Source: Thermoleophilia bacterium
GTDB taxonomy: Bacteria > Actinomycetota > Thermoleophilia > Gaiellales > SKUG01
Assembly: GCA_025964435.1 (NCBI GenBank)
Contig: JAOPYV010000212.1
Location: 1 to 33,215 of the forward strand
Length of the DNA stretch: 33,215 nt
Direction of reading: 5' to 3'
Shown here: one piece after another, positions 9,165-16,458 of the stretch
Numbering within the stretch: position 1 is the stretch's first letter
Layout: every line of letters begins with the position of its first letter
The notes under the pieces: model-generated
Database searches by the model: none
Told to the model about the DNA's origin: nothing
The model's input: only the letters and a program-made list of their open reading frames with translations
Program-made: the position numbers and the translations under genes

Positions 9165-9643
9165 CCGCCCACCTGTACATGTACATCGAAGTGCGCGCCC
9201 TGACATGCATCGACGGCGTCGATGTCCATGGTGATCGCATCGTCCAGATGGATGTCACGCGCGCCGTTGCTGGATCCGACGCGCGGCGGAATCGTCCAGC
9301 CCCCACCCCCGTTGTCCGCGTTCGTGAACGACAGCGCGCTGACGTCGCAGCCGGCATGGGCGGCATCGACGTCGAAGCCGCCGGTCCCTGCACCTGCATC
9401 CAGCTCCAGCGTCTGGAGGCGAACCTCGAACGGGTTCCGATTCTCGACGCGAACTGCGACGCTGCCGCTGGCTCCCGGGCGCAGGTACGCGCTGGCGACG
9501 GCAGGCTCGAGCAGGAGCTCCTGCGTGCTGTCCAATCGGCTCGCGGCTGCGCCGGTGCCGTTCCCCGCCCAGTATCCGAACGTGCTGGTGGCGAGCACCG
9601 CGGCGCCCACGACTGTCGCAACGCCAGCGATGATGCCGTGCAT
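9161..9643 (-). CDS. Small YWxG-type surface protein, second of the cluster
   Basis: ATG 9643 follows AAGGAGGG by seven bases; the product is 160 residues and the frame's upstream extension to 9790 is not credible. The N-terminus MHGIIAGVATVVGAAVLATS leads into TFGYWAGNGTGAAAS, a variant (YWAG) of the neighbours' YWTG segment. The mature part looks like a beta-sandwich (SVAVRVENRNPFEVRLQTLE, then CDVSALSF) and ends DACQGAHFDVHVQVGG, matching the 'QDAC.GA.' C-terminus of the first protein (9748-10203), so these two are paralogues. Cysteines occur near the middle and the end and could form a disulfide. Its TGA overlaps the start of the next gene as ATGA. Likely exported and membrane- or fibre-associated; function not known. 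Confidence 0.8.
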   Translation of the reverse strand: MHGIIAGVATVVGAAVLATSTFGYWAGNGTGAAASRLDSTQELLLEPAVASAYLRPGASGSVAVRVENRNPFEVRLQTLELDAGAGTGGFDVDAAHAGCDVSALSFTNADNGGGGWTIPPRVGSSNGARDIHLDDAITMDIDAVDACQGAHFDVHVQVGG

Positions 9644-9747
9644 GTCCAGGCCCTCCTTGCCGTCGCACCGGGCATGATCGGGTCGACGGGGGCGCCGGCA
9701 CGTTGCCGACACCCCCGCAGCCCGCGTGTGCGTGATCAGGCGTGTCG

Positions 9748-10203
9748 CTAGTTGCTCGACAGCGTGAGCGTCAGCGTCGCGCCCTTGCACGCGTCCTGGC
9801 TCACGCCCGATTCGGCGAACACCAGCGAGCCGTCGACCGGAAGCGCTTCGGCGGTGGCGCCTGCCGGGACCTGGTGACCCTGCGCGACATCTGCCATCGA
9901 GAAGTCATCGGTGTCACACGTGGCATGCGCGCCGTCGACGGAGATGCTGACGAGCCGTACCGTGCCGACGAAGATGTCGGAGGTCGTCGCATTTGCGGCC
10001 GTCAATGCCACTGGAACGTCGGTCCCGGGTGCGAGGCCTGCACCGATCGTTCCGGTCAGGGTCACGTTACCGCTCGTGCCGACGGTCGCCGACCCGCTAC
10101 CGCTACCGCCACCGGTCCAGTATGCGACCGCGATGCCGGTGCTGGCGAGCGCGAGTACGACCCCAAATGCTGCAATTCGACGCCTGCTGATGAGCTTGCT
10201 CAT
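9748..10203 (-). CDS. Small YWTG-type surface protein, first of the cluster
   Basis: ATG 10203 lies six bases after AGAGGGG; the product is 151 residues. A basic start (MSKLISRRR) and hydrophobic core (IAAFGVVLALASTGIA) lead to VAYWTGGGSGSGSATVGTSG, a pattern I recall from many actinobacterial exported proteins of unknown function. The mature domain is short and strand-rich (DIFVGTVRLVSISVDG) with two cysteines, one in ATCDTDDFS and one in SQDACKGATLTLTLSSN at the C-terminus. Length and ending fit that family. The 104-base gap to the second gene makes it the likely leader of a three-gene unit. It could be a major fibre subunit as in TasA systems, but there is no sequence similarity to TasA that I can claim beyond the signal segment. 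Confidence 0.82.
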   Translation of the reverse strand: MSKLISRRRIAAFGVVLALASTGIAVAYWTGGGSGSGSATVGTSGNVTLTGTIGAGLAPGTDVPVALTAANATTSDIFVGTVRLVSISVDGAHATCDTDDFSMADVAQGHQVPAGATAEALPVDGSLVFAESGVSQDACKGATLTLTLSSN

Positions 10204-10233
10204 GTCTAACCCCTCTGAGGATGCTGTGACCGT

Positions 10234-10250
10234 GCCTGGAGTGTCCAGGC
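10234..10250. promoter_or_regulatory. Inverted repeat in the leader of the YWTG operon
   Basis: GCCTGGA-gtg-TCCAGGC is a perfect seven-base inverted repeat about 30 bases upstream of the first YWTG gene. It could be an operator or a leader hairpin; a three-base loop is tight but allowed in RNA. Confidence 0.4.
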
Positions 10251-10324
10251 CGTTGTCGTCCTTCAATGAGGTTGTCGTCGTGTCAGTCGCACCCGCACAC
10301 TCCCCGTCCGGGTATCGGGCGCTG

Positions 10325-10332
10325 CCAATTGG
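10325..10332. promoter_or_regulatory. CCAATTGG palindrome, possible regulator site (YWTG side)
   Basis: Palindrome CCAATTGG in the gap between the response-regulator stop (10360) and the first YWTG gene (10203), about 120 bases upstream of that start. The same core occurs at 11080-11091 on the other side of the regulator gene. Confidence 0.4.
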
Positions 10333-10359
10333 GTGGGCGCGACGGCGAGTGTGGTCGTG

Positions 10360-10974
10360 CTAGTGGATGATCCCGGCACGGAGGGCGAGCGCCACGGCTC
10401 CCGTGCGATTGTGTACCGCGAGCTTGGACATGAGCGATGTGACATGTACCTTGATCGTTTCCGTTGACACCCCGAGCTGCGCGCCGATCTCCTTGTTCTG
10501 CAGGCCGGCTGCCACGAGCTCCAGGACCTCATGCTCGCGAGGCGAGATCGATGCGCGTGGCGGCGCGAACATCCGGCCGGCGATGACCGGATCCACGAAT
10601 CGACCTCCAGCGAGCACGGCCTGTACTGCCGTGGCGAGCAGCTCGCTGCTCGCGCCCTTGTCCAGGTAGCCGCTCGCGCCGGCGCTCAGTGCGCGCTCGA
10701 CGTCCTGGGTGCGAAGGCTCGCGGAAAACATGATCGTCCGCGTCCGTGACCCGATCTGCCCGAGGCGCGTGACCACCTCGATACCGCCCAGGCCGGGCAT
10801 GTCCAGGTCGAGCAGCGCGATCGTCGGATCCAGCAGCTCGACCATGTGGACGGCCGCGGCGCCATCGCAGGACTCGCCGACGACGTCGATCCCGACGTGC
10901 TCGAGCCGCATGCGAAGGATCTCCCGCATGAGTGGGTGGTCGTCAGCGATCACGCAGGTGGGGCGCGTCGTCAT
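10360..10974 (-). CDS. NarL/FixJ-family response regulator
   Basis: A 204-residue two-domain regulator. The receiver domain (about 1-120) has the acidic pair in CVIADDHPLMREIL, the phospho-acceptor Asp56 in ALLDLDMPG, a switch residue in IMFSAS and Lys in GYLDKGASS. The DNA-binding domain (about 140-200) has the LuxR helix-turn-helix ISPREHEVLELVAAGLQNKE followed by IGAQLGVSTETIKVHV. ATG 10974 is used; a TTG just before it (10977) is possible. No histidine kinase is in the window, so the signal is unknown. It is transcribed toward the YWTG genes 157 bases downstream and is divergent from the permease operon. CCAATTGG palindromes lie on both sides of the gene, so it may control itself, the surface cluster or the sugar-acid operon. 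Confidence 0.95.
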   Translation of the reverse strand: MTTRPTCVIADDHPLMREILRMRLEHVGIDVVGESCDGAAAVHMVELLDPTIALLDLDMPGLGGIEVVTRLGQIGSRTRTIMFSASLRTQDVERALSAGASGYLDKGASSELLATAVQAVLAGGRFVDPVIAGRMFAPPRASISPREHEVLELVAAGLQNKEIGAQLGVSTETIKVHVTSLMSKLAVHNRTGAVALALRAGIIH

Positions 10975-11079
10975 CAAGTGCTCATCGCTGGTGCGTCATG
11001 TTCCATTGCCGTTCAATCCCTGCGTGTGGGTCGTGTGGCTGTCAGATGGGCCATCGACATTCCGCCACGCACCCTATCT

Positions 11080-11091
11080 CCCCAATTGGGG
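11080..11091. promoter_or_regulatory. CCCCAATTGGGG palindrome, possible regulator site
   Basis: Perfect 12-base palindrome in the divergent region between the response regulator and the permease. Its centre is about 42 bases before the start expected from the promoter at 11094-11121, a usual place for an activator beside RNA polymerase, and it is 106 bases upstream of the regulator's own start. Confidence 0.45.
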
Positions 11092-11093
11092 GG

Positions 11094-11121
11094 TTACCTA
11101 TGCCAAGCGGCTCAATAAACT
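11094..11121 (+). promoter_or_regulatory. Probable promoter of the sugar-acid operon
   Basis: TTACCT (11094-11099), a 16-base spacer and TAAACT (11116-11121) form a plausible -35/-10 pair in an unusually AT-rich stretch, about 105 bases before the permease ATG. The leader between contains nothing I recognise. Confidence 0.4.
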
Positions 11122-11225
11122 TCCGCATAGTGCAGTGGTCGAAGGTTTGCCCGAATTATCGCCGGAAACGATCGTTGGGGCGGCTGCCCAGCCCGGCGGC
11201 AGTCGCATCCGACGAGGAGGGTCCC

Positions 11226-12299
11226 ATGGAGGCGATCGACGAGCGGCACGCAACGCCCAGGCCCCGTCGGCCGATCGTGCCGCTGTTCACCGGCATGCAG
11301 CGCATCCCGGGCGGGCTCATGCTCATCCCGCTCATCCTCGGCTCGCTGTTCGGCACCTTCCTGCCTGACGCGATCGGGATCGGCAGCTTCACGACAGCGC
11401 TGTTCAAGGACAGTGCGCTACCGCTCATCGCGCTGCTCATCTTCGCCACGGGCGCACAGGTCACGGGCCGGACCGGCGGCCCGATCCTTGCCACGGCCGG
11501 CGTGGTGCTGCTGATGAAGAGCATCGTCCCGGGAACGCTCGTAGTGCTGCTCGGGCTCGCAGTCGGCATCGACGGCGTCGCCGGACTGTCGATCCTCGCG
11601 ATCCTCGCTGCCGCCGACAACAGCAACGGCGGGCTGTGGCTGGCCTTCTCGGGGCAGTACGGCGACGAGCGCGATCGTGGCGCCTACATGGCGAGCGCGA
11701 TCAACGACGGGCCCTTCTTCAGCCTATTGTTCCTCGGCGCGTCGGGCCTCGGCGACATCCCGTTGATGGCGCTGGTCGCCGCGATCGTGCCGTTCCTCCT
11801 TGGCGTGTTGGTCGGCAACCTCGACTCGGCGTGGCGCGACGTGCTGCTGCCCGTCCCCAACATCGTGATCCCCTTCTTCGCCTTCGCGCTCGGAACCGGC
11901 ATCGATCTCGGGGCGATCGCCGAGGGTGGCCTGCAGGGCCTGGTGCTCGGGCTGATCGTCGCTCCAGTCACCGGATTCTTCGTCTACCTCGGCTACAAGG
12001 CGATGCTGCGCCGGGGTGCGATGTCCGGCATGGGGTTCGCCGCCGGAACGACGGCCGGCAACTCGGTCGCCACGCCGGCGGTCGTCGGTCTCGCCGATCC
12101 CGACTTCGCCAAGTACGTCGACGTGGCAACGGCGCAGGTGGCGGCGTCCGTCCTCGTGACCGCGATCCTGGCGCCGCTGCTCGCGGCAGCCATGCTGAAA
12201 CGCGCGGGGGCCCTCATCCCCGCGCGCATCACCGGCGGGCACGGCGAGGTCGTGCCGACGAAGGTGATCTCCCACGCGCAGGATGAGGGCATGACATGA
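11226..12299 (+). CDS. kdgT: KdgT-family sugar-acid permease
   Basis: A 357-residue integral membrane protein of the 2-keto-3-deoxygluconate permease family (proton symporters; E. coli KdgT is 327 residues). ATG 11226 has AGGAGGG four bases upstream; the longer frame from 10932 would cross the promoter. About ten hydrophobic helices are visible, with family-like stretches PGGLMLIPLILGSLFGTFLP near the start, AAADNSNGGLWLAFSGQYGD in the middle and GFAAGTTAGNSVATPAVVGL toward the end. The next two genes process four-carbon acid sugars, so the cargo is probably threonate or erythronate rather than ketodeoxygluconate; that is inference from context. The stop overlaps the next start (ATGA), so the three genes form one operon. 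Confidence 0.9.
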   Translation: MEAIDERHATPRPRRPIVPLFTGMQRIPGGLMLIPLILGSLFGTFLPDAIGIGSFTTALFKDSALPLIALLIFATGAQVTGRTGGPILATAGVVLLMKSIVPGTLVVLLGLAVGIDGVAGLSILAILAAADNSNGGLWLAFSGQYGDERDRGAYMASAINDGPFFSLLFLGASGLGDIPLMALVAAIVPFLLGVLVGNLDSAWRDVLLPVPNIVIPFFAFALGTGIDLGAIAEGGLQGLVLGLIVAPVTGFFVYLGYKAMLRRGAMSGMGFAAGTTAGNSVATPAVVGLADPDFAKYVDVATAQVAASVLVTAILAPLLAAAMLKRAGALIPARITGGHGEVVPTKVISHAQDEGMT

Positions 12300-13507
12300 G
12301 GCGACGCGTCGCCATCGTGGCCGACGACCTCACGGGTGCGACCGATACTGGCGTGCAATTTGCGCACGCGGGGTGGAGCAGCGAGCTGTTGCTGGAGGAG
12401 TTCTCAGCAGCCAGCCTGCGCAGTGCGTGCTCGGCCGTGGTCGCCGTGGCGACCGACAGCCGCGCAGGCAGCGCCGACGTCGCAGACGCCCGGGTTCGCC
12501 ACGTGATCGCGGCGGCGCGCGAGGCCGGATTCGATCGCCTGTACAAGAAGGTCGACTCGACGCTCCGTGGCCCGGTACGGGCCGAGGTCGAGGCGGCCCG
12601 ACAGGCGTGGGCCGATGATGCGATCGCGGTGGTATGCCCGGCGTTTCCGGCAGCAGGCCGCACCGTGCGCGACGGCGTGTTGCTCGTCGATGGAGTGCCC
12701 GTGGGCGAGACCGCGCTCGCGCGCGACCCCGTCACCCCGGTCACCGAGAGTCACATTCCGACGCTCCTGGGCGGGGCGCATGTCCGGCCGGCCAGCGATG
12801 GGGACGCTGGCGCACTGGCCGAGGCGCTCCGCGCTGCGGGACCACTGGTGGTCGTCGACGCGAGCACGGAGGGCGACCTGTTGCAGCTCGGCCGAGCCAT
12901 CGACATGCTCGGCGCGCAGGCGCTGCCGGTCGGGGCCGCCGGCCTCGCTGCGGCGCTCGCCGACACCTGGCAGCAGGATGCCCCCGGCGGGCCGCTCCTC
13001 GTGCTGGTCAGCTCCCAGAACCCCGCCTCGCTGGCGCAGGCCGAGGCGCTCGGTCAGCGACGCTCGGTGCTGGCGGTGACGGCGCCGGCTGACATCGCAC
13101 CGGAGGTGTGGATGGCATGGCGCGCCGAGCTGTTGAGCTCGGTGGAGCGGGGTGCAGCCGACGGCTCGCTCGACGTCGTGCTCGTGCTGGCCCCGCCGCG
13201 ACATGCCGAGCTCGATCCGGCGCGGGTCTCCGCATTGCTCGGGCAGGCCGTGGCGCGCGTCGCGACAGCGCACGACGTACGAGGTTTGGTGCTGGTCGGC
13301 GGCGACGGTGCGCGCTCGACCCTGGAGTTCCTGGGCGCCCGTGGAATCGAGCTGCATCGGCAGCTGGATGCCGGCGTACCGCTCGGCGTCGTGGTCGGCG
13401 GCGACGCCGAAGGCACCCAGGTCGTGACCAAGGCGGGCGGGTTCGGTGGCCCCTCGATGCTGGTCGACATCGCCGAACGGCTGCGCGAGAGCGAGGCGGC
13501 GCGATGA
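12296..13507 (+). CDS. Four-carbon acid sugar kinase (DUF1537 family)
   Basis: A 403-residue member of the DUF1537/YgbK kinases, which phosphorylate C4 aldonates (D-threonate, D-erythronate or keto-tetronates) at the 4-OH using ATP. The N-terminal sugar-binding domain starts VAIVADDLTGATDTGVQFAH and has YKKVDSTLRGPV; the C-terminal nucleotide-binding domain has LVLVGGDGARSTLEFLG and, near the end, VPLGVVVGGDAEGTQVVTKA followed by GGFG. Length and motif order are normal. It starts within the permease stop (ATGA) and ends within the pdxA2 start (ATGA), so translation is coupled. Pairing with PdxA2 rather than an OtnC-type aldolase favours a threonate-kinase-like specificity (DtnK or DenK type). 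Exact substrate stereochemistry cannot be read from the sequence. Confidence 0.92.
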   Translation: MRRRVAIVADDLTGATDTGVQFAHAGWSSELLLEEFSAASLRSACSAVVAVATDSRAGSADVADARVRHVIAAAREAGFDRLYKKVDSTLRGPVRAEVEAARQAWADDAIAVVCPAFPAAGRTVRDGVLLVDGVPVGETALARDPVTPVTESHIPTLLGGAHVRPASDGDAGALAEALRAAGPLVVVDASTEGDLLQLGRAIDMLGAQALPVGAAGLAAALADTWQQDAPGGPLLVLVSSQNPASLAQAEALGQRRSVLAVTAPADIAPEVWMAWRAELLSSVERGAADGSLDVVLVLAPPRHAELDPARVSALLGQAVARVATAHDVRGLVLVGGDGARSTLEFLGARGIELHRQLDAGVPLGVVVGGDAEGTQVVTKAGGFGGPSMLVDIAERLRESEAAR

Positions 13508-14538
13508 CCCGGCCGCTCCTGGCGCTCACGCTCGGCGACGTCGCGGGCATCAGCGGTGAGATCACCGCGAAGGCCCTGCTGCTGCACCCGGACACGCGTG
13601 CGCTGGCCCGCATGCTGGTCATCGGTGACGTCGACGCCGTGCGCGCAGGCGCGCGCCATTCCGGCCTCGACGAGCAGGCCGTCGTCCCGGTCGAGGACGC
13701 ACGTCAGTGCGGCGATGACCCGGACCGGATCTACGTCCTGCAGACGGGCCCATCGCTGGCGCACGTTCCCCTGGGCGCGATCCATCCCGACGCCGGTGAC
13801 GGCGCCGTCCGCTTCGTGCGCCAGGCCTGCACGCTGGCGAAGGAGGGGCTCGCCGACGGTATCGTCACGGCGCCGCTCAACAAGGCGGCCATGCACGCCG
13901 CCGGTCACCGCTGGCCCGGGCACACGGAGCTGCTGGCGCACGAGTTCGGCGTCGAGCGCTACAGCCTCGTCCTGTCCGCAGGCGACCTGTACCTCTTCCA
14001 TGCGACCACGCACGTGTCGCTGCGCCAGGCGATCGACGACCTCACCCGTGAGCGGGTCGCCGAGGTGATTCGCCTGGCTGCGGGCTTCGCGAGGGCAGTC
14101 GGGGATCCCGACGCCACCATCGCGGTTGCGGGCCTCAACCCGCACGCTGGCGAGGAGCGGCTCTTCGGGGATGAGGATGCCGATCGCATCCGCCCGGCGG
14201 TGGAGGAGTGCGTGGCCGGCGGCATCGACGCGGTCGGCCCCCTCCCGGCCGATGCCTTGATCCCGGCAGCGATGCGACGGGGCGCCTACCGGTTCGTCGT
14301 TGCCTGCTACCACGACCAGGGGCACGTCCCCTTCAAGGCCGTGTACGGCGACGACGGAGTCAACATCACGGTGGGCCTGCCGACCGTCCGCGTGTCGGTC
14401 GACCACGGCACCGCCTTCGACATCGCCGGTCGCGGCATCGCGCGCGAGGAGAGCCTCGTGCTGGCGATCGAGCGTGCGGCAGCACTCGCGCCGCGGTGGG
14501 ACGACGTCTGGCACGCGCTCAGTCGCGGCGCAGGCTGA
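13504..14538 (+). CDS. pdxA2: PdxA2-type 4-phospho-threonate/erythronate dehydrogenase
   Basis: A 344-residue PdxA-superfamily enzyme. Next to a DUF1537 kinase these oxidise the 4-phosphorylated aldonate with NAD; the 3-keto acid loses CO2 to give dihydroxyacetone phosphate. The three metal-binding histidine motifs are present: GHTELLAHEF, ATTHVSLRQAI and CYHDQGHVPFKAVYG; NPHAGEERLFG is also conserved. Oddly, the N-terminal loop, usually GDPAGIGPEI, reads GDVAGISGEI, with three substitutions in a normally strict motif. ATG 13504 overlaps the kinase stop; the longer frame from 13108 is a shadow of the kinase. It is the last gene of the operon, and its stop codon lies inside the loop of a strong hairpin. 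It is unlikely to be the vitamin B6 biosynthetic PdxA, given the context. Confidence 0.92.
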   Translation: MTRPLLALTLGDVAGISGEITAKALLLHPDTRALARMLVIGDVDAVRAGARHSGLDEQAVVPVEDARQCGDDPDRIYVLQTGPSLAHVPLGAIHPDAGDGAVRFVRQACTLAKEGLADGIVTAPLNKAAMHAAGHRWPGHTELLAHEFGVERYSLVLSAGDLYLFHATTHVSLRQAIDDLTRERVAEVIRLAAGFARAVGDPDATIAVAGLNPHAGEERLFGDEDADRIRPAVEECVAGGIDAVGPLPADALIPAAMRRGAYRFVVACYHDQGHVPFKAVYGDDGVNITVGLPTVRVSVDHGTAFDIAGRGIAREESLVLAIERAAALAPRWDDVWHALSRGAG

Positions 14539-14557
14539 AGCCGCGACTGCCGAGCGC
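14515..14557 (+). terminator. Strong hairpin at the end of the sugar-acid operon
   Basis: AGTCGCGGC (14521-14529) pairs perfectly with GCCGCGACT (14540-14548) around a ten-base loop that contains the pdxA2 TGA. The stem continues as GCGCTC (14515-14520) with GAGCGC (14552-14557) after a three-base bulge. No T-run follows, as is common in high-GC actinomycetes. Confidence 0.6.
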
Positions 14558-14601
14558 GCCCGGGCCTCAAGCTGTGCCGCGATCGTGACGACAGTCTGGA
14601 G

Positions 14602-16413
14602 GTGGAATCGTTTCGACGAAGTTGTGTGGCCGCCCTCGCTGCGTGTCTGGTGGCCGCAAGCGTGATGGCGAGCACCGTGGGCGGTGCCGTCGGCGCGTCG
14701 TCGGCTTCCACGACGGTGGGCGCCTCAATTCTGAGCGCGACCAGCCTGGTCACGACCGGCTGTCCCTCCGGCGCCGCGGGGATCACCGACTTCGGGGCCC
14801 TGCTGCCGGGCGCGTCCGTGACGTCGTCCGCCGATTGCGCCGTCACCTTCGGGTCGAGCAACAACACCAGCATGCTGCTGATCCGTCAGGCCGACGGCTG
14901 GGGTGACGCGCTATGGCGGACCGGGAACGGCCCGGCGTTCGCCGGCTACGCTGCGGACGGGCGCTACGAATCGACCTTCGGCATGTACTCGCACGCCAAC
15001 GCGGCGACGTCAGGAGGCGACGGCACCTACCTGGCCGGGTTCACCGGCTCGCCGCCGCGAACGAGCATCGTGAAGCTCGGCCGGAGCGGCGTGCCCGTCG
15101 CAGGGTGGGGCACCGGCGGCATCGCGACGGTGGACGTGGCTGGCGCGGCGTCCGACCAGGGGCACGACGTGGTCGTCGGCGACGATGGCGCGGTCTTCGT
15201 CGCGGGCTGGTGGGAACCGGTTCCGGGGACGCAGGCGCCGTACGTCGCACGCCTATTGGCCAACGGCACGCTCGACCCGGCCTTCGGCACCGGCGGCATC
15301 ACGACGCTGGCCGCTCACACCGGCACGCAGGGGCGAATCGGGCTCGCGGTCGACGCGGGCGGACGCCCCGTCGGCTGCTGGCGACGTTCGAACGGAACAT
15401 CGATCGCGTTCCGGCTGACCACGTCCGGGGTGCTCGACTCCAGCTGGGGCGCCGCAGGAGTGGCGACGCTCACCGCCCCCGCGCCCTGGGACTCGTTGGA
15501 AGCGGTCGCCTGCCGCTTCGATGGCACCGGCCGTCTGGTGGTGGCTGGCAAGGCGATCGAAAGCACCGGCGACTACTCGCAATGGTGGGCCGCTCGGCTG
15601 GACGCGACTGGCGCATTGGACGTCGGGTTCGACGGTGACGGCCACGCCATCGTCACCGTCGGCACGACCGGTGCCGGCGAGCGCAACCAGGTGCACGCGC
15701 TCGGCTTTTCACCAACCGGACAGCTCGTGCTGACAGGGCAGGTAGCTGGTAGCGGCCCGTACGATTTCGGAGCAGCCCGCTTCACGGGCGCCGGGGCGCT
15801 CGACAACTCGTACGACACCGACGGCCTGGCCACCGTCGACACGAACACAGGATCGAACGAGTGGTCGTCGCGCGGCGCGGTGCTGCCCACCGGACAGGTC
15901 GTCGGCGTCGTCAGCGATGGCCGGGCCTTCCGGCTTGCGGCGGACGGCGCGCGCGACACGACGTTCGGCACGGCGGGCACGGTGACCTTCGCCGGATTCA
16001 CCGAGCTGCAGACGGCGCACCTGGCCCAGGACGGGCGCATCATGGTGCACGGCATCGCGCAGGTCGCAGGCCAGGACGAGTTTGCCGCGTCCGCGATCGA
16101 CGGCGTGGCGATTGCCGACTACGACGACGCCGCTGGCGACGACTGGGCAACACCGTCGGCAGCCCACTTCGGGGCGTGCCTGCGCACGGTCGGCGCCGGT
16201 GCGACAGCTGCGTGGACCACCGGCGCGTGCGGCACGACGGATGGCGTGTCCTGGAACGACGTGCCCGCCACGTCGGACAAGATCGCGGATGGTGCCTCCG
16301 GCAACGCCGCCGGGACGGTCGGCATTCGCTTCGGCATGCGCATGGCGCCAGCGCAGTCGCCCGGCCGCTACTCCGCGCCTGTGGTCTTCGAGGTGACCGC
16401 TCCGAGCGCCTGA
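14602..16413 (+). CDS. Secreted delta-60 repeat protein (copy 1)
   Basis: A 603-residue exported protein. Residues 1-35 are signal-like (SCVAALAACLVAASVMAS). A capping segment follows (ASILSATSLVTTGCPSGAAG; VTFGSSNNTSMLLIRQADG), then delta-60 repeats about 60 residues apart recognisable by LDPAFGTGG, LDSSWGAAG, LDVGFDGDG, LDNSYDTDG and RDTTFGTAG, which form a propeller. The C-terminus (about 505-603) has HFGACLRTVGAG and closes GRYSAPVVFEVTAP. Cap and tail match those of the minus-strand protein at 27169-29076, so the two are paralogues; the halves probably make one beta-sandwich with the propeller inserted. GTG 14602 opens the frame, but GGAGG overlaps it, so the true start is uncertain. No wall anchor is seen. 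Function unknown, probably a surface protein. Confidence 0.82.
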   Translation: MESFRRSCVAALAACLVAASVMASTVGGAVGASSASTTVGASILSATSLVTTGCPSGAAGITDFGALLPGASVTSSADCAVTFGSSNNTSMLLIRQADGWGDALWRTGNGPAFAGYAADGRYESTFGMYSHANAATSGGDGTYLAGFTGSPPRTSIVKLGRSGVPVAGWGTGGIATVDVAGAASDQGHDVVVGDDGAVFVAGWWEPVPGTQAPYVARLLANGTLDPAFGTGGITTLAAHTGTQGRIGLAVDAGGRPVGCWRRSNGTSIAFRLTTSGVLDSSWGAAGVATLTAPAPWDSLEAVACRFDGTGRLVVAGKAIESTGDYSQWWAARLDATGALDVGFDGDGHAIVTVGTTGAGERNQVHALGFSPTGQLVLTGQVAGSGPYDFGAARFTGAGALDNSYDTDGLATVDTNTGSNEWSSRGAVLPTGQVVGVVSDGRAFRLAADGARDTTFGTAGTVTFAGFTELQTAHLAQDGRIMVHGIAQVAGQDEFAASAIDGVAIADYDDAAGDDWATPSAAHFGACLRTVGAGATAAWTTGACGTTDGVSWNDVPATSDKIADGASGNAAGTVGIRFGMRMAPAQSPGRYSAPVVFEVTAPSA

Positions 16414-16458
16414 GCTGCAACGCGTCGCGTCCCGCGCTCGATATTTCGGTTACGGGAC

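Noticed and set aside
7939-9675. Long minus-strand frame overlapping the YWTG genes
   Set aside because: Its start region borrows from the second YWTG gene out of frame and the translation is Arg/His-rich nonsense; the coupled frames beside it have signal peptides and ribosome sites.
11000-11030. tRNA-like T-loop text GTTCAATCC
   Set aside because: The flanking bases cannot pair as a T-stem and no acceptor or anticodon arm is present nearby.
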